64,000 bases of DNA from SELP01 sp035969385 (GTDB taxonomy: Bacteria > Pseudomonadota > Alphaproteobacteria > Rhodobacterales > Rhodobacteraceae): positions 1-64,000 of the forward strand of contig NZ_JAYKKJ010000011.1 in assembly GCF_035969385.1 (NCBI RefSeq). Reading direction: 5' to 3'. Below, in pieces: positions 1 through 9,144 of this stretch (within the stretch, counting starts at the first letter, position 1; each line of letters begins with the position of its first letter). A model generated the notes under the pieces. The model had not been told where the DNA came from and did not search any database. It was given only the letters and a program-made list of their open reading frames with translations. The position numbers and the translations under genes were made by a program.

Positions 1-106
1 AAAGCTGCTTCGACACGCCTTGGGTGATCGGATACAACCGCGTGCCGGACCCGCCTGCAAGGATGATGCCCTTGCGGCTCGTGGAATGGGGACGAATGGG
101 CGTCAT
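1..106 (-). CDS. rfbA: Glucose-1-phosphate thymidylyltransferase, N-terminal fragment (cut by window edge)
   Basis: Only the first 35 codons are in the window; the gene runs off the left edge. The minus-strand reading from the ATG at 106 gives a short lead, then KGIILAGGSGTRLYPIT and GVSKQL. This is the nucleotide-binding signature of RmlA/RfbA, the enzyme that couples glucose-1-phosphate to dTTP as the first step of dTDP-L-rhamnose synthesis for surface polysaccharide. The family motif GGxGTRLxPxT is intact. It lies 72 bases downstream of the sulfotransferase-like gene on the same strand, which suggests a polysaccharide locus left of the window. The protein family call is firm; pathway membership is inferred from the family alone. 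Confidence 0.85.
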   Translation of the reverse strand, partial: MTPIRPHSTSRKGIILAGGSGTRLYPITQGVSKQL

Positions 107-178
107 TTGTTAACCATGTACTGCTCGTTTCTTATCTCTCTGCCCGCAAAATCAGGCAAAGTTATGGAAACCCTGTCA

Positions 179-775
179 TCACCTGCGCGCGGCCTCCCAC
201 ACTTCGAATTCGGCGGCGCATTTGCGGCGCAGCTTGGCCTCGGTTCGTTCTGACAGGGTGGTGTCGACCTTGGGCGAGACGTTCAGCCGGTTCAGGTCGA
301 TTTGGGCGTTCAGACGGCCCTCGAGAAAGTCGATCAACTTGTCCTGCTGCTCGTATTGAAACAAATGATCGACAAGGATCTGCCCACTGTCGCCACAAAC
401 GAATTTCGCCTGCGACCCGACGGCGGCGAAAGGGGCGGGCTTGCCCTTGGCATATTCATCGACGAAATCATCGAAACTGACGCCCCGTGTCGAATTCGGA
501 TGTCCAACCAGATCGTCCCGGTGCCGATACCGATACCAGCTGTCCAGCCAGTCGATGGGGTTGCGGATCACGGCCAGCGTTTCAAACTCTACATCGGCCC
601 CTTTCTTCAGAAGCGGCTGGATAAACCGGCGGTAACGGTAGACCGGGCTGTGCTTGAGAATCGGCGGATCGCGTAACACCAGTGACGCACGCGGCGCCAA
701 TGCCCCCTCGATCGCCGTCGTTCCGGTCTTGGGCACAGCCAGAAAAACCAGCCGCTCGCTCCAGAAAACCAACAT
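179..775 (-). CDS. Sulfotransferase-like P-loop protein
   Basis: The 198-residue protein opens with LVFLAVPKTGTTAIEGAL (about residues 9-26). This resembles the 5'-phosphosulfate loop of PAPS-dependent sulfotransferases (PKTGTT). A second conserved block, LAVIRNPIDWLDSWYRYR, matches the family's 3'-phosphate-binding RNP segment. No signal peptide or membrane helix is seen, so it is probably cytosolic. Close relatives in roseobacters are, as I recall, often labelled gamma-glutamyl kinase; nothing in this sequence supports a kinase, and a true ProB lies at 48305. It precedes rfbA on the same strand, so sulfation of a surface polysaccharide is a reasonable guess, but the acceptor is unknown. Confidence 0.7.
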   Translation of the reverse strand: MLVFWSERLVFLAVPKTGTTAIEGALAPRASLVLRDPPILKHSPVYRYRRFIQPLLKKGADVEFETLAVIRNPIDWLDSWYRYRHRDDLVGHPNSTRGVSFDDFVDEYAKGKPAPFAAVGSQAKFVCGDSGQILVDHLFQYEQQDKLIDFLEGRLNAQIDLNRLNVSPKVDTTLSERTEAKLRRKCAAEFEVWEAARR

Positions 776-870
776 GAGACTGCCCTGTATTGCCTGAATT
801 TATTGTTCTCGTTGGTTCGTAAACTACTCCTTAACCACTCATCCAAAAAGGTGTGTTTGTAAGATTTTTC

Positions 871-899
871 TTGAAATGTTCTCTTTTTGATCTCATTAA
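871..899 (+). promoter_or_regulatory. Probable recA promoter
   Basis: A -35 element TTGAAA (871-876) and a weak -10 element CATTAA (894-899) are 17 bases apart. They sit directly upstream of the SOS box, which would then cover the start of transcription. This arrangement suits LexA repression. Identified by eye only. Confidence 0.45.
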
Positions 900-905
900 C
901 CTTGA

Positions 906-920
906 GAACAAGAGGCGAAC
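906..920. promoter_or_regulatory. SOS (LexA) box of recA
   Basis: The sequence GAACAAGAGGCGAAC is an exact match to the alphaproteobacterial LexA consensus GAAC-N7-GAAC (equivalently GTTC-N7-GTTC). It lies 50 bases upstream of the chosen recA start and just after the proposed promoter. A second exact match sits in the lexA promoter at 58215-58229, which makes a chance occurrence unlikely. Confidence 0.9.
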
Positions 921-969
921 AAAGCAGCGATTGCCGCCCTCAACGGGGTGTGGAATAAGGATGGCAAAG

Positions 970-2040
970 ATGGCAACGGCAGAACTTTTCAACATGAATG
1001 ACAAGCGCACAGCGGACAAACAGAAGGCCCTGGACTCGGCTTTGGCCCAGATCGAACGGCAGTTCGGCAAGGGGTCGATCATGCGACTTGGTGCCGACAA
1101 CCCCGTGGCAGAGATCGAGGCGACCTCGACCGGCTCTCTGGGCCTCGACATCGCGCTTGGCATCGGCGGCCTGCCCAAGGGCCGGATCATCGAGATCTAC
1201 GGGCCGGAATCTTCGGGCAAGACCACGCTGACCCTGCACGCAGTGGCCGAGGAACAGAAAAAGGGCGGCGTATGCGCCTTTGTCGACGCAGAACACGCGC
1301 TTGACCCGCAATATGCCAAGAAACTGGGCGTCAATCTGGACGAGCTGCTGATTTCGCAGCCCGACACCGGCGAACAGGCGCTGGAAATCGTCGATACGCT
1401 GGTGCGTTCCGGCGCGGTCAGCATGGTCGTGGTCGACTCGGTCGCCGCCCTGACCCCGAAATCGGAACTTGAAGGCGACATGGGCGATAGCAGCGTCGGC
1501 GTCCACGCCCGCCTGATGAGCCAGGCCATGCGCAAGCTGACCGGCTCCATCGCGCGGTCCAACTGCATGGTGATCTTCATCAACCAAATCCGGATGAAGA
1601 TCGGGGTCATGTTCGGCAGCCCCGAAACCACCACGGGCGGCAACGCGCTTAAGTTCTATGCTTCGGTTCGTCTGGATATCCGCCGCATCGGCGCGATCAA
1701 GGACCGGGACGAGGTCGTGGGCAACACCACGCGCGTGAAGGTCGTCAAGAACAAGGTCGCGCCGCCGTTCAAGCAGGTGGAATTCGACATCATGTATGGC
1801 GAAGGCATCTCCAAGACGGGCGAACTTCTGGATCTTGGGGTAAAGGCCGGCGTGGTCGAGAAGTCCGGCAGCTGGTTCTCCTACGGGGACGAGCGGATCG
1901 GGCAGGGCCGCGAGAACGCCAAGCAGTTCCTGCGCGAAAACACCGGTATGGCGTACGAGATCGAGGACAAGATCCGCGCCGCGCACGGGCTGGATTTCCA
2001 CATGGATGACAATGACGCCGAAGAGCTTGTCGAAGACTAG
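970..2040 (+). CDS. recA: Recombinase RecA
   Basis: RecA forms ATP-driven filaments on single-stranded DNA, catalyses strand exchange and triggers LexA self-cleavage. The 356-residue protein has the Walker A motif GPESSGKTT (residues 78-86), the segment LLISQPDTGEQALEI, VVVDSVAALTPKSELEG, the L2-loop region with INQIRMKIGVMFG, and an acidic C-terminus rich in Asp and Glu. The start at 970 is preferred over an in-frame ATG at 961, because AAGG at 957-960 is well spaced from 970 but abuts 961, and because MATAEL is the usual start in this order. The gene is monocistronic: an SOS box lies in front and a strong terminator follows. Confidence 0.98.
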   Translation: MATAELFNMNDKRTADKQKALDSALAQIERQFGKGSIMRLGADNPVAEIEATSTGSLGLDIALGIGGLPKGRIIEIYGPESSGKTTLTLHAVAEEQKKGGVCAFVDAEHALDPQYAKKLGVNLDELLISQPDTGEQALEIVDTLVRSGAVSMVVVDSVAALTPKSELEGDMGDSSVGVHARLMSQAMRKLTGSIARSNCMVIFINQIRMKIGVMFGSPETTTGGNALKFYASVRLDIRRIGAIKDRDEVVGNTTRVKVVKNKVAPPFKQVEFDIMYGEGISKTGELLDLGVKAGVVEKSGSWFSYGDERIGQGRENAKQFLRENTGMAYEIEDKIRAAHGLDFHMDDNDAEELVED

Positions 2041-2064
2041 GATCAGCGTCTGAAAGATGGTTCG

Positions 2065-2090
2065 GGGGCGGCTTTGGCCGCCCCTTTTTC
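2065..2090 (+). terminator. Rho-independent terminator of recA
   Basis: A perfect 8-bp stem GGGGCGGC/GCCGCCCC with a TTTG loop is followed by five T residues. It lies 25 bases after the recA stop codon. Confidence 0.9.
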
Positions 2091-2157
2091 ATTCCTGCTT
2101 TACCGTAGCGGGCAGGGGCGGTATTTGACGCCCGACTAGACAGAAAGATGCAGGACC

Positions 2158-4812
2158 ATGACCAGCCTCGCCGATATCCGCTCCACCTTCCTCGACTATT
2201 TCCGCCGGCAGGGGCACGAGGTCGTGGCCTCCTCCCCGCTGGTGCCGCGCAACGACCCGACGCTGATGTTCACCAACTCGGGCATGGTTCAGTTCAAGAA
2301 CCTGTTCACGGGGCTGGAAAAGCGCGACTACGTCCGCGCGACCACGGCGCAGAAATGCGTTCGCGCCGGGGGCAAGCACAACGATCTTGACAACGTCGGC
2401 TATACCGCACGTCACCATACCTTTTTCGAAATGCTGGGGAATTTCAGCTTTGGGGACTACTTCAAGACCGAAGCGATCCCCTTTGCATGGGAACTGCTGA
2501 CCCGCGATTTCGGGATCGACAAAACCCGCCTGCTGACCACGGTCTACCACACCGATGACGAGGCGGTGGAAATCTGGAAAAAGGTCGGCGTGCCCGAAGA
2601 CCGGATCATTCGCATCGCCACCTCGGACAACTTCTGGCAGATGGGGCCGACCGGCCCCTGCGGTCCCTGCACCGAGATTTTCTATGATCATGGCGACCAC
2701 ATCTGGGGCGGCCCTCCGGGTTCGCCCGAAGAAGATGGCGACCGGTTCATCGAAATCTGGAACGTCGTCTTCATGCAGAACGAGCAGTTCGAGGACGGCT
2801 CCATGCGCCCCCTCGACATGCAGTCGATCGACACCGGCATGGGGCTGGAACGGATCGGCGCGCTTTTGCAGGGCAAGCACGACAACTATGACACCGACCT
2901 GATGCGCGCCCTGATCGAGGCGTCGGCCCATGCCACCAGTGTGGACCCGGACGGAGATGGCAACGTGCACCACCGCGTCATCGCCGACCACCTGCGCTCC
3001 ACCTCCTTCCTGATTGCCGAAGGGGTGCTGCCATCGAACGAAGGGCGGGGATACGTCCTGCGCCGGATCATGCGCCGCGCGATGCGTCACGCCCATCTTC
3101 TGGGTGCGAAGGACCCGGTGATGCACAAGCTGGTCCCCGAACTGGTCAAGCAGATGGGCGGGCATTACCCGGAACTGCGTGAGCGCCAGTCGACCATTGA
3201 AGAAACCTTCCTTGGCGAAGAAAACCGGTTCCGCAGCACGCTGGACCGCGGCCTGAAGTTGCTGGAAGACGAAACCCGCGACATGGCCGAAGGCGCGGCC
3301 CTTCCGGGCGCATCGGCATTCAAACTCTACGACACCTACGGCTTCCCGTTGGACCTGACGCAGGACGCCCTGCGCGAAAAGGGCCTGTCGGTCGATGTGG
3401 ACGGTTTTGATGCCGCCATGGCCGAGCAAAAGGCCAAGGCCCGTGCGGCATGGGCCGGGTCGGGCGAGGCTGCGGATGCGACCGTCTGGTTTGACGTGGC
3501 GGACAAATCCGGCACCACGGATTTCCTTGGCTATGACACCGAGAAGGCCGAAGGGCAGATCGTGGCCATCGTCGCCGGGTCCGACAAGGTTGAGACCGCG
3601 AAGGTCGGGGACACGGTGCAGGTTGCCTGCAACCAGACCCCATTCTATGCCGAAAGCGGCGGCCAGGTCGGCGATATGGGCACTCTGAAGACCGAAACCG
3701 GGCTGGCCCGTGTCATCGACACGAAGAAGGCCGCCGGGGTGTTCATCCACTTCGCTGAGGTGGTCGAGGGCGAGATCGCGCGCGGGCAGGGGGCAGAGCT
3801 GGAGGTTGATCACAGCCGTCGCTCCACGATCCGCGCTAACCACTCGGCCACACACCTGCTGCACGAGGCGCTGCGCGAGACGCTGGGCGACCACGTTGCA
3901 CAGCGCGGGTCGCTGAACGCGCCCGACCGGCTGCGGTTCGACTTCAGCCACGGCAAGGGCATGACCGGCGACGAAGTGGCCGAGGTCGAGGCGCGGGTTA
4001 ACGAGATGGTGCGCCAGAACAGCCCCGTCACCACCCGGATCATGACCCCGGATGACGCCCGCGCCATCGGCGCACAGGCGCTGTTCGGCGAAAAATACGG
4101 GGACGAGGTCCGCGTGGTGTCGATGGGCAAGGCCGCGACCGGCAAGGGGCTGGATGGCCAGACTTGGTCGATCGAATTGTGCGGCGGCACCCATGTGCGC
4201 CAGACCGGCGATATCGGTGCTTTCGTGGTGCTGGCCGACAGCGCGTCGTCAGCCGGTGTGCGCCGGATCGAGGCGCTGACCGGGCAGGCCGCGATTGACC
4301 ACCTCAAGGCGCAGGATGCGACGCTGGCGGCGGTGGCCGGGGCGCTGAAAACCTCTGCCGCGGATGCGGTGGAGCGGGTCAAGGCGCTGCTGGATGAACG
4401 CAAGGCGCTGGCCAATGAAGTGGCGCAACTGCGCCGCGAGGTTGCCATGGGCGGCGGGGCCAAGGCCGAGGAACCTGCAAAGGAAATCAATGGGATCGCG
4501 TTCAAAGCTCAGGTGCTGACCGGGGTGACGGGCAAGGACCTGCCGGGGATCATCGACGAGCTGAAGGCCCAGATGAGCAGCGGCGCGGTTCTGCTGATCG
4601 CCGACGCGGGCGGAAAGGCGGCGGTGGCGGCTGGCGTGACCGGCGATCTGACCGACCGCCTGTCAGCGGTGGATATCCTGCGCGCTGCTGTGGCCGAACT
4701 GGGCGGCAAGGGCGGCGGTGGCCGTCCCGACATGGCACAGGGCGGCGGGGCCAGCGTGGACAACGCCGAAGCGGCAATTGCGGCGGCAGAGGCGGTCATC
4801 GCGGGCCTCTGA
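2158..4812 (+). CDS. alaS: Alanine--tRNA ligase
   Basis: AlaRS charges tRNA-Ala and edits mischarged Ser and Gly. The 884-residue length is normal. The N-terminal catalytic domain starts SLADIRSTFLDYFRRQGHE and contains the motif 2 region around HHTFFEMLGNFSFGDYFK. The editing domain shows the zinc ligands HSATHLLH and, further on, CGGTHV. The C-Ala part near the end has a Gly-rich segment GGKGGGGRPDMAQGGG, typical of the family. The gene follows recA as in many alphaproteobacteria, but a terminator separates the two. Another terminator directly follows alaS, so it is probably expressed on its own. Confidence 0.98.
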   Translation: MTSLADIRSTFLDYFRRQGHEVVASSPLVPRNDPTLMFTNSGMVQFKNLFTGLEKRDYVRATTAQKCVRAGGKHNDLDNVGYTARHHTFFEMLGNFSFGDYFKTEAIPFAWELLTRDFGIDKTRLLTTVYHTDDEAVEIWKKVGVPEDRIIRIATSDNFWQMGPTGPCGPCTEIFYDHGDHIWGGPPGSPEEDGDRFIEIWNVVFMQNEQFEDGSMRPLDMQSIDTGMGLERIGALLQGKHDNYDTDLMRALIEASAHATSVDPDGDGNVHHRVIADHLRSTSFLIAEGVLPSNEGRGYVLRRIMRRAMRHAHLLGAKDPVMHKLVPELVKQMGGHYPELRERQSTIEETFLGEENRFRSTLDRGLKLLEDETRDMAEGAALPGASAFKLYDTYGFPLDLTQDALREKGLSVDVDGFDAAMAEQKAKARAAWAGSGEAADATVWFDVADKSGTTDFLGYDTEKAEGQIVAIVAGSDKVETAKVGDTVQVACNQTPFYAESGGQVGDMGTLKTETGLARVIDTKKAAGVFIHFAEVVEGEIARGQGAELEVDHSRRSTIRANHSATHLLHEALRETLGDHVAQRGSLNAPDRLRFDFSHGKGMTGDEVAEVEARVNEMVRQNSPVTTRIMTPDDARAIGAQALFGEKYGDEVRVVSMGKAATGKGLDGQTWSIELCGGTHVRQTGDIGAFVVLADSASSAGVRRIEALTGQAAIDHLKAQDATLAAVAGALKTSAADAVERVKALLDERKALANEVAQLRREVAMGGGAKAEEPAKEINGIAFKAQVLTGVTGKDLPGIIDELKAQMSSGAVLLIADAGGKAAVAAGVTGDLTDRLSAVDILRAAVAELGGKGGGGRPDMAQGGGASVDNAEAAIAAAEAVIAGL

Positions 4813-4831
4813 CCCCCGAACGATCCAGGCC

Positions 4832-4870
4832 GGGCCGTCCCGTTCATCGCGGGGCGGCCCGTTTTCGTTT
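4832..4870 (+). terminator. Rho-independent terminator of alaS
   Basis: An 11-bp stem (4832-4842 with 4850-4860, one G-T pair) with a 7-base loop is followed by a T-rich tract GTTTTCGTTT. It lies 20 bases after the alaS stop codon. Confidence 0.85.
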
Positions 4871-4944
4871 CCGAGGGGCGCAGACCATTGCGCTTTGCGC
4901 CCAGACCGGCAAGATTGGTCCCGAAACGCGCGAAAGGAGCCGCC

Positions 4945-5235
4945 ATGCCCGCCCTGTGGATTGCCCATGTCACCGTCACCGACCCGGACGCCTACGGCAA
5001 ATATGCTGAACTGGCCGGACCGGCGATTGCCAAACATGGTGGCCATTTCATCGCCCGTGGCGGACGGTTCGTGCAGCTTGAGGGCAAGGAACGGCCCCGC
5101 AACGTCGTCGCCCGCTTCCCCAGCGTCGAAGCAGCGGTGGAGTGCTACAACTCCATCGAATATCAGCGCGCGCTGGACCATGCCCGCGACGCGTCAGAGC
5201 GCGAACTGATGGTGGTCGAAATCTCGGAGGACTAA
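4945..5235 (+). CDS. DUF1330 family protein
   Basis: A 96-residue protein reading MPALWIAHVTVTDPDAYGKY, followed by a glycine-rich HGGHFIARGG segment and RNVVARFPSVEAAVECYNS. This is the pattern of the DUF1330 ferredoxin-like (dimeric alpha/beta barrel) fold. Its biochemical role is unknown. The start at 4945 is set by a good ribosome binding site AAGGAG at 4934-4939; a longer in-frame opening to 4888 would run across the alaS terminator. No partner gene is obvious: alaS is terminated upstream and typA is convergent. Confidence 0.85.
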   Translation: MPALWIAHVTVTDPDAYGKYAELAGPAIAKHGGHFIARGGRFVQLEGKERPRNVVARFPSVEAAVECYNSIEYQRALDHARDASERELMVVEISED

Positions 5236-5262
5236 GAAAAAAGGTGGGTCGAAACCCACCTT
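5236..5262 (-). terminator. Hairpin terminator downstream of typA (GGTGGGT-family palindrome)
   Basis: The stem AAGGTGGGT/ACCCACCTT (5241-5249 with 5254-5262, loop CGAA) is followed, on the minus strand, by a run of six or more T residues (the A-tract at 5236-5242). This makes it a plausible terminator for typA. The core 5243-5260 belongs to a repeat family seen five times in the window. Confidence 0.75.
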
Positions 5263-5288
5263 ACTTTCCGAATTTGCCGATGTCGTAA

Positions 5289-5306
5289 GGTGGGTCTTGC
5301 CCCACC
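5289..5306. repeat. GGTGGGT-family 18-bp inverted repeat, copy 2
   Basis: GGTGGG (5289-5294) and CCCACC (5301-5306) form an imperfect copy of the 18-bp palindrome also seen at 5243, 11906, 60814 and 60999. It lies between the typA stop codon and the typA terminator. Confidence 0.6.
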
Positions 5307-5314
5307 GTGACTGA

Positions 5315-7135
<1,821 letters not shown>

Positions 7136-7211
7136 TGGAACGGGCCTTTATCTTCGGGTTGGCGGGGCCATAGCCCGGACCGCCCGCAAAGGCCAGAACA
7201 AACGTCGCGTT

Positions 7212-7670
7212 TCAGACCGGGAGCTGGGTTGTTTCCTTGATCTCTTCCATCACGAAGCTGGCCGAGACATCCGAGAGGGGCAGGCGGGCGATCAGCCGCT
7301 GATAGAACCGGTCGTAGTCCTGCACCGATCCGACCCGCGCGCGGATCAAGTAATCAAGATCGCCGGTCATCCGGTAGGCGCCCAGAACCTCGGGGGTGTC
7401 GCGCATCGCGCGGGCGAATTTGGCCAGCCAGTCGGGATCGTGGCTGCTGGTGCGCACCTGCACGAAAACGGTCAGGCCAAGGCCCAGTTTGTCCGGGTCC
7501 AAGAGCGCAACCCGGTCGCGAATGATGCCTGCCTGCTCCAAAAAACGCACGCGCCGCCAGACCGCGTTGCGAGAAAGGCCGACAAGATCGGCAACCTCGT
7601 CCAACGATCTGGTCGTGTCACGCTGCAATTCGCGCAGGATTCTGCGGTCTATTTGGTCAATTTCCACCAT
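7212..7670 (-). CDS. Lrp/AsnC family transcriptional regulator
   Basis: A 152-residue DNA-binding protein. The N-terminal winged helix (about residues 1-60) reads IDQIDRRILRELQRD, followed by SLDEVADLVGLSRNAVWRR, the family's helix-turn-helix. The C-terminal RAM ligand-binding domain includes GLTVFVQVRTSSHDPDWL and TGDLDYLIRARV. The start at 7670 gives the canonical family N-terminus; the open frame extends further upstream but without typical sequence. It is divergent from the DUF6356 gene, with 136 bases between the starts. Lrp-type proteins usually act on their own promoter and on neighbours. The effector cannot be told from sequence. Confidence 0.92.
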   Translation of the reverse strand: MVEIDQIDRRILRELQRDTTRSLDEVADLVGLSRNAVWRRVRFLEQAGIIRDRVALLDPDKLGLGLTVFVQVRTSSHDPDWLAKFARAMRDTPEVLGAYRMTGDLDYLIRARVGSVQDYDRFYQRLIARLPLSDVSASFVMEEIKETTQLPV

Positions 7671-7806
7671 GACAGCTAAAATGAGGGAAAATGTCACAAT
7701 CCGCAAGCGATTTGCGGTTCGATTTGGGCGCAATGCCCATCCGGCCCGTGGCATCCAGACCCAACGACAACCCGCCACCGCAAGACAGACAGCGAAAGGA
7801 CCAGAC

Positions 7807-8013
7807 ATGCTGACCCGCCTCTTCCTTGACCATCCGCGCAGCGTGGATGAAACCTATGTCGAACATGCCCGCTTTGCCTCGGGTTTTGCCCTACGCCTGT
7901 TCGCGGCGGCCTTTGCCGCCACGGTCCATGCCGTTTTGCCGTTCATGTTCGAAAAGACGGCCAGCCGGATCGTGGCCGACCTGTATCAGCGGACCCACAC
8001 CCGCGGGCGCTAG
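7807..8013 (+). CDS. DUF6356 family small membrane protein
   Basis: A 68-residue protein, MLTRLFLDHPRSVDETY, then a hydrophobic helix FALRLFAAAFAATVHAVLPF and the tail FEKTASRIVADLY. I recognise this as the DUF6356 family, small one-helix proteins common in Rhodobacterales and of unknown function. The ribosome binding site AAAGGA lies just upstream. The stop codon interlocks with that of the convergent SMR transporter in the tetranucleotide CTAG at 8010-8013. Confidence 0.8.
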   Translation: MLTRLFLDHPRSVDETYVEHARFASGFALRLFAAAFAATVHAVLPFMFEKTASRIVADLYQRTHTRGR

Positions 8014-8345
8014 TGCCGGGCGCTGTCGGAAAACAGCTGAATGATCACGATCCCGGCAAGGATCAGACCGATCCCAAGGATCGCGGGCATGTCTAGTGAT
8101 TGCCGGAATGCGAGCCAGCCGATCAGCGCAATGAACACGATCCCAAGGCCCGACCACATGGCATACATGATCCCCACGGGCATGTATTTCAAAGTCAGGC
8201 CGAGCAGATAGAAGGACACCGCATAGGCGACCACAACGATGACGGATGGCCAAAGCCGGGTGAATTGCTGGCTGGCCTGAAGCGCGGACGTGCCGATGGT
8301 TTCGGCAGCAATCGCGACGATCAGGTAGATGTAGTGTGTGGGCAT
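8010..8345 (-). CDS. SMR (small multidrug resistance) family transporter
   Basis: A 111-residue, very hydrophobic protein with four predicted membrane helices. It starts MPTHYIYLIVAIAAETIGTS, with the conserved glutamate in helix 1 (AAETIGTSAL, Glu15) that binds protons and substrate in EmrE-like exporters. The GIMYAMWSGLGIV segment is the family signature in helix 3. It functions as a dual-topology dimer in the inner membrane. Whether it exports quaternary ammonium compounds or guanidinium-type ions cannot be decided here. It is convergent with the DUF6356 gene and shares its stop tetranucleotide. Confidence 0.93.
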   Translation of the reverse strand: MPTHYIYLIVAIAAETIGTSALQASQQFTRLWPSVIVVVAYAVSFYLLGLTLKYMPVGIMYAMWSGLGIVFIALIGWLAFRQSLDMPAILGIGLILAGIVIIQLFSDSARH

Positions 8346-8421
8346 GGCGAGACCTCCGATCCGACCCTCCTAGACCGGGAAATTGGAACTGGAAAGCCAT
8401 GTCATCACGTTGTCACATCAT

Positions 8422-8439
8422 CCCGGGATATTCTGGCCA
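8422..8439. repeat. CCCGGGATATT box, copy 1
   Basis: CCCGGGATATTCTGGCCA closely resembles 60879-60896 (CCCGGGATATTTTTGACC), which lies within a cluster of hairpins. It looks like a fragment of a dispersed intergenic repeat. It is in the 205-base gap between the SMR and HNH genes. That gap also has a GAGCGGG/CCCGCTC hairpin at 8491-8509, in the likely leader of the HNH gene. Confidence 0.45.
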
Positions 8440-8550
8440 CATGTAGGGCTTGCCAGCATATTGGACCGAGATATAGTGGCGATAAGGCAGGAGCGGGGCG
8501 CTCCCGCTCTGGTGCCGAGGCAGGCAGGCAGGGTGAGGGAGATATTGCCC

Positions 8551-9135
8551 ATGGACGGAGACTTCAGGACCGGGTTCGTCAGGGACCCAGCAGCGTTGAA
8601 ACACCATCCGGCGCTGGTGCTGAATGCGGATTACCGTCCGCTCTCCTACTACCCTTTATCGCTGTGGCCTTGGCAAGAGGCGGTCAAGGCGGCCTGGCTG
8701 GACAGGGTGGATATCGTCGCCGAATATGACGAGGTCGTCCGAAGCCCCTCGACCATCATCAGGATCCCCTCGGTCGTCGTCCTGAAAGACTATGTGAAAC
8801 CTCAAAAGCGCGTGGCCTTCACGCGCTTTAATCTTTTTCTGCGGGATGGGTTTTGCTGCCAATACTGTGGCAGTACCGGCGATCTGACCTTTGACCATGT
8901 GATCCCCCGCGCGCGCGGCGGGGTCACAAGCTGGGAAAACGTTGTCGCCGCCTGTTCGCGCTGCAACCTGCGCAAAGGGTCGAAGAGCCTGCGTCAGGCG
9001 GGCATGTCCCTGCGCAAACCCCCGCGCCAACCGGGGGCAGAAGAGCTGCGCAACTCGGGCCGAAAGTTCCCGCCGGGCTACCTGCATGAAAGCTGGGTCG
9101 ATTATCTCTATTGGGATGCCGAACTGGAGGCGTAA
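8551..9135 (+). CDS. HNH endonuclease
   Basis: A 194-residue protein with a complete HNH nuclease module: the zinc pair C103-x2-C106, the catalytic DHVIPRARGG (His116), Asn130 in SWENVVAAC, and the second zinc pair C135-x2-C138 before NLRKGSKS. The N-terminal half (PALVLNADYRPLSYYPLSLW) is typical of standalone chromosomal HNH proteins found across Rhodobacterales, whose target is unknown. The start at 8551 is preferred because an AGGGAG ribosome binding site lies just upstream and no conserved sequence precedes it. The next gene starts only 9 bases after its stop, so the pair is probably co-transcribed. Confidence 0.88.
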   Translation: MDGDFRTGFVRDPAALKHHPALVLNADYRPLSYYPLSLWPWQEAVKAAWLDRVDIVAEYDEVVRSPSTIIRIPSVVVLKDYVKPQKRVAFTRFNLFLRDGFCCQYCGSTGDLTFDHVIPRARGGVTSWENVVAACSRCNLRKGSKSLRQAGMSLRKPPRQPGAEELRNSGRKFPPGYLHESWVDYLYWDAELEA

Positions 9136-9144
9136 TCTGCGCCC

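Noticed and set aside
805..818. GTTC-N6-GTTC near recA as a second SOS box
   Set aside because: The spacing is 6 instead of the required 7. The exact box at 906-920 is better placed.
820..834. TAAA-N7-TTAA as a CtrA site upstream of recA
   Set aside because: One half site deviates from TTAA, and TTAA half sites are frequent by chance.
940..2001. Long antisense open frame opposite recA (353 codons)
   Set aside because: It is a GC-rich shadow of recA: no ribosome binding site, no protein family, low-complexity Arg/Asp/His-rich translation.
2089..4194. Antisense open frame of 701 codons opposite alaS
   Set aside because: Lies entirely over alaS and its flank, with no recognisable domain. Such frames arise from third-position GC bias.
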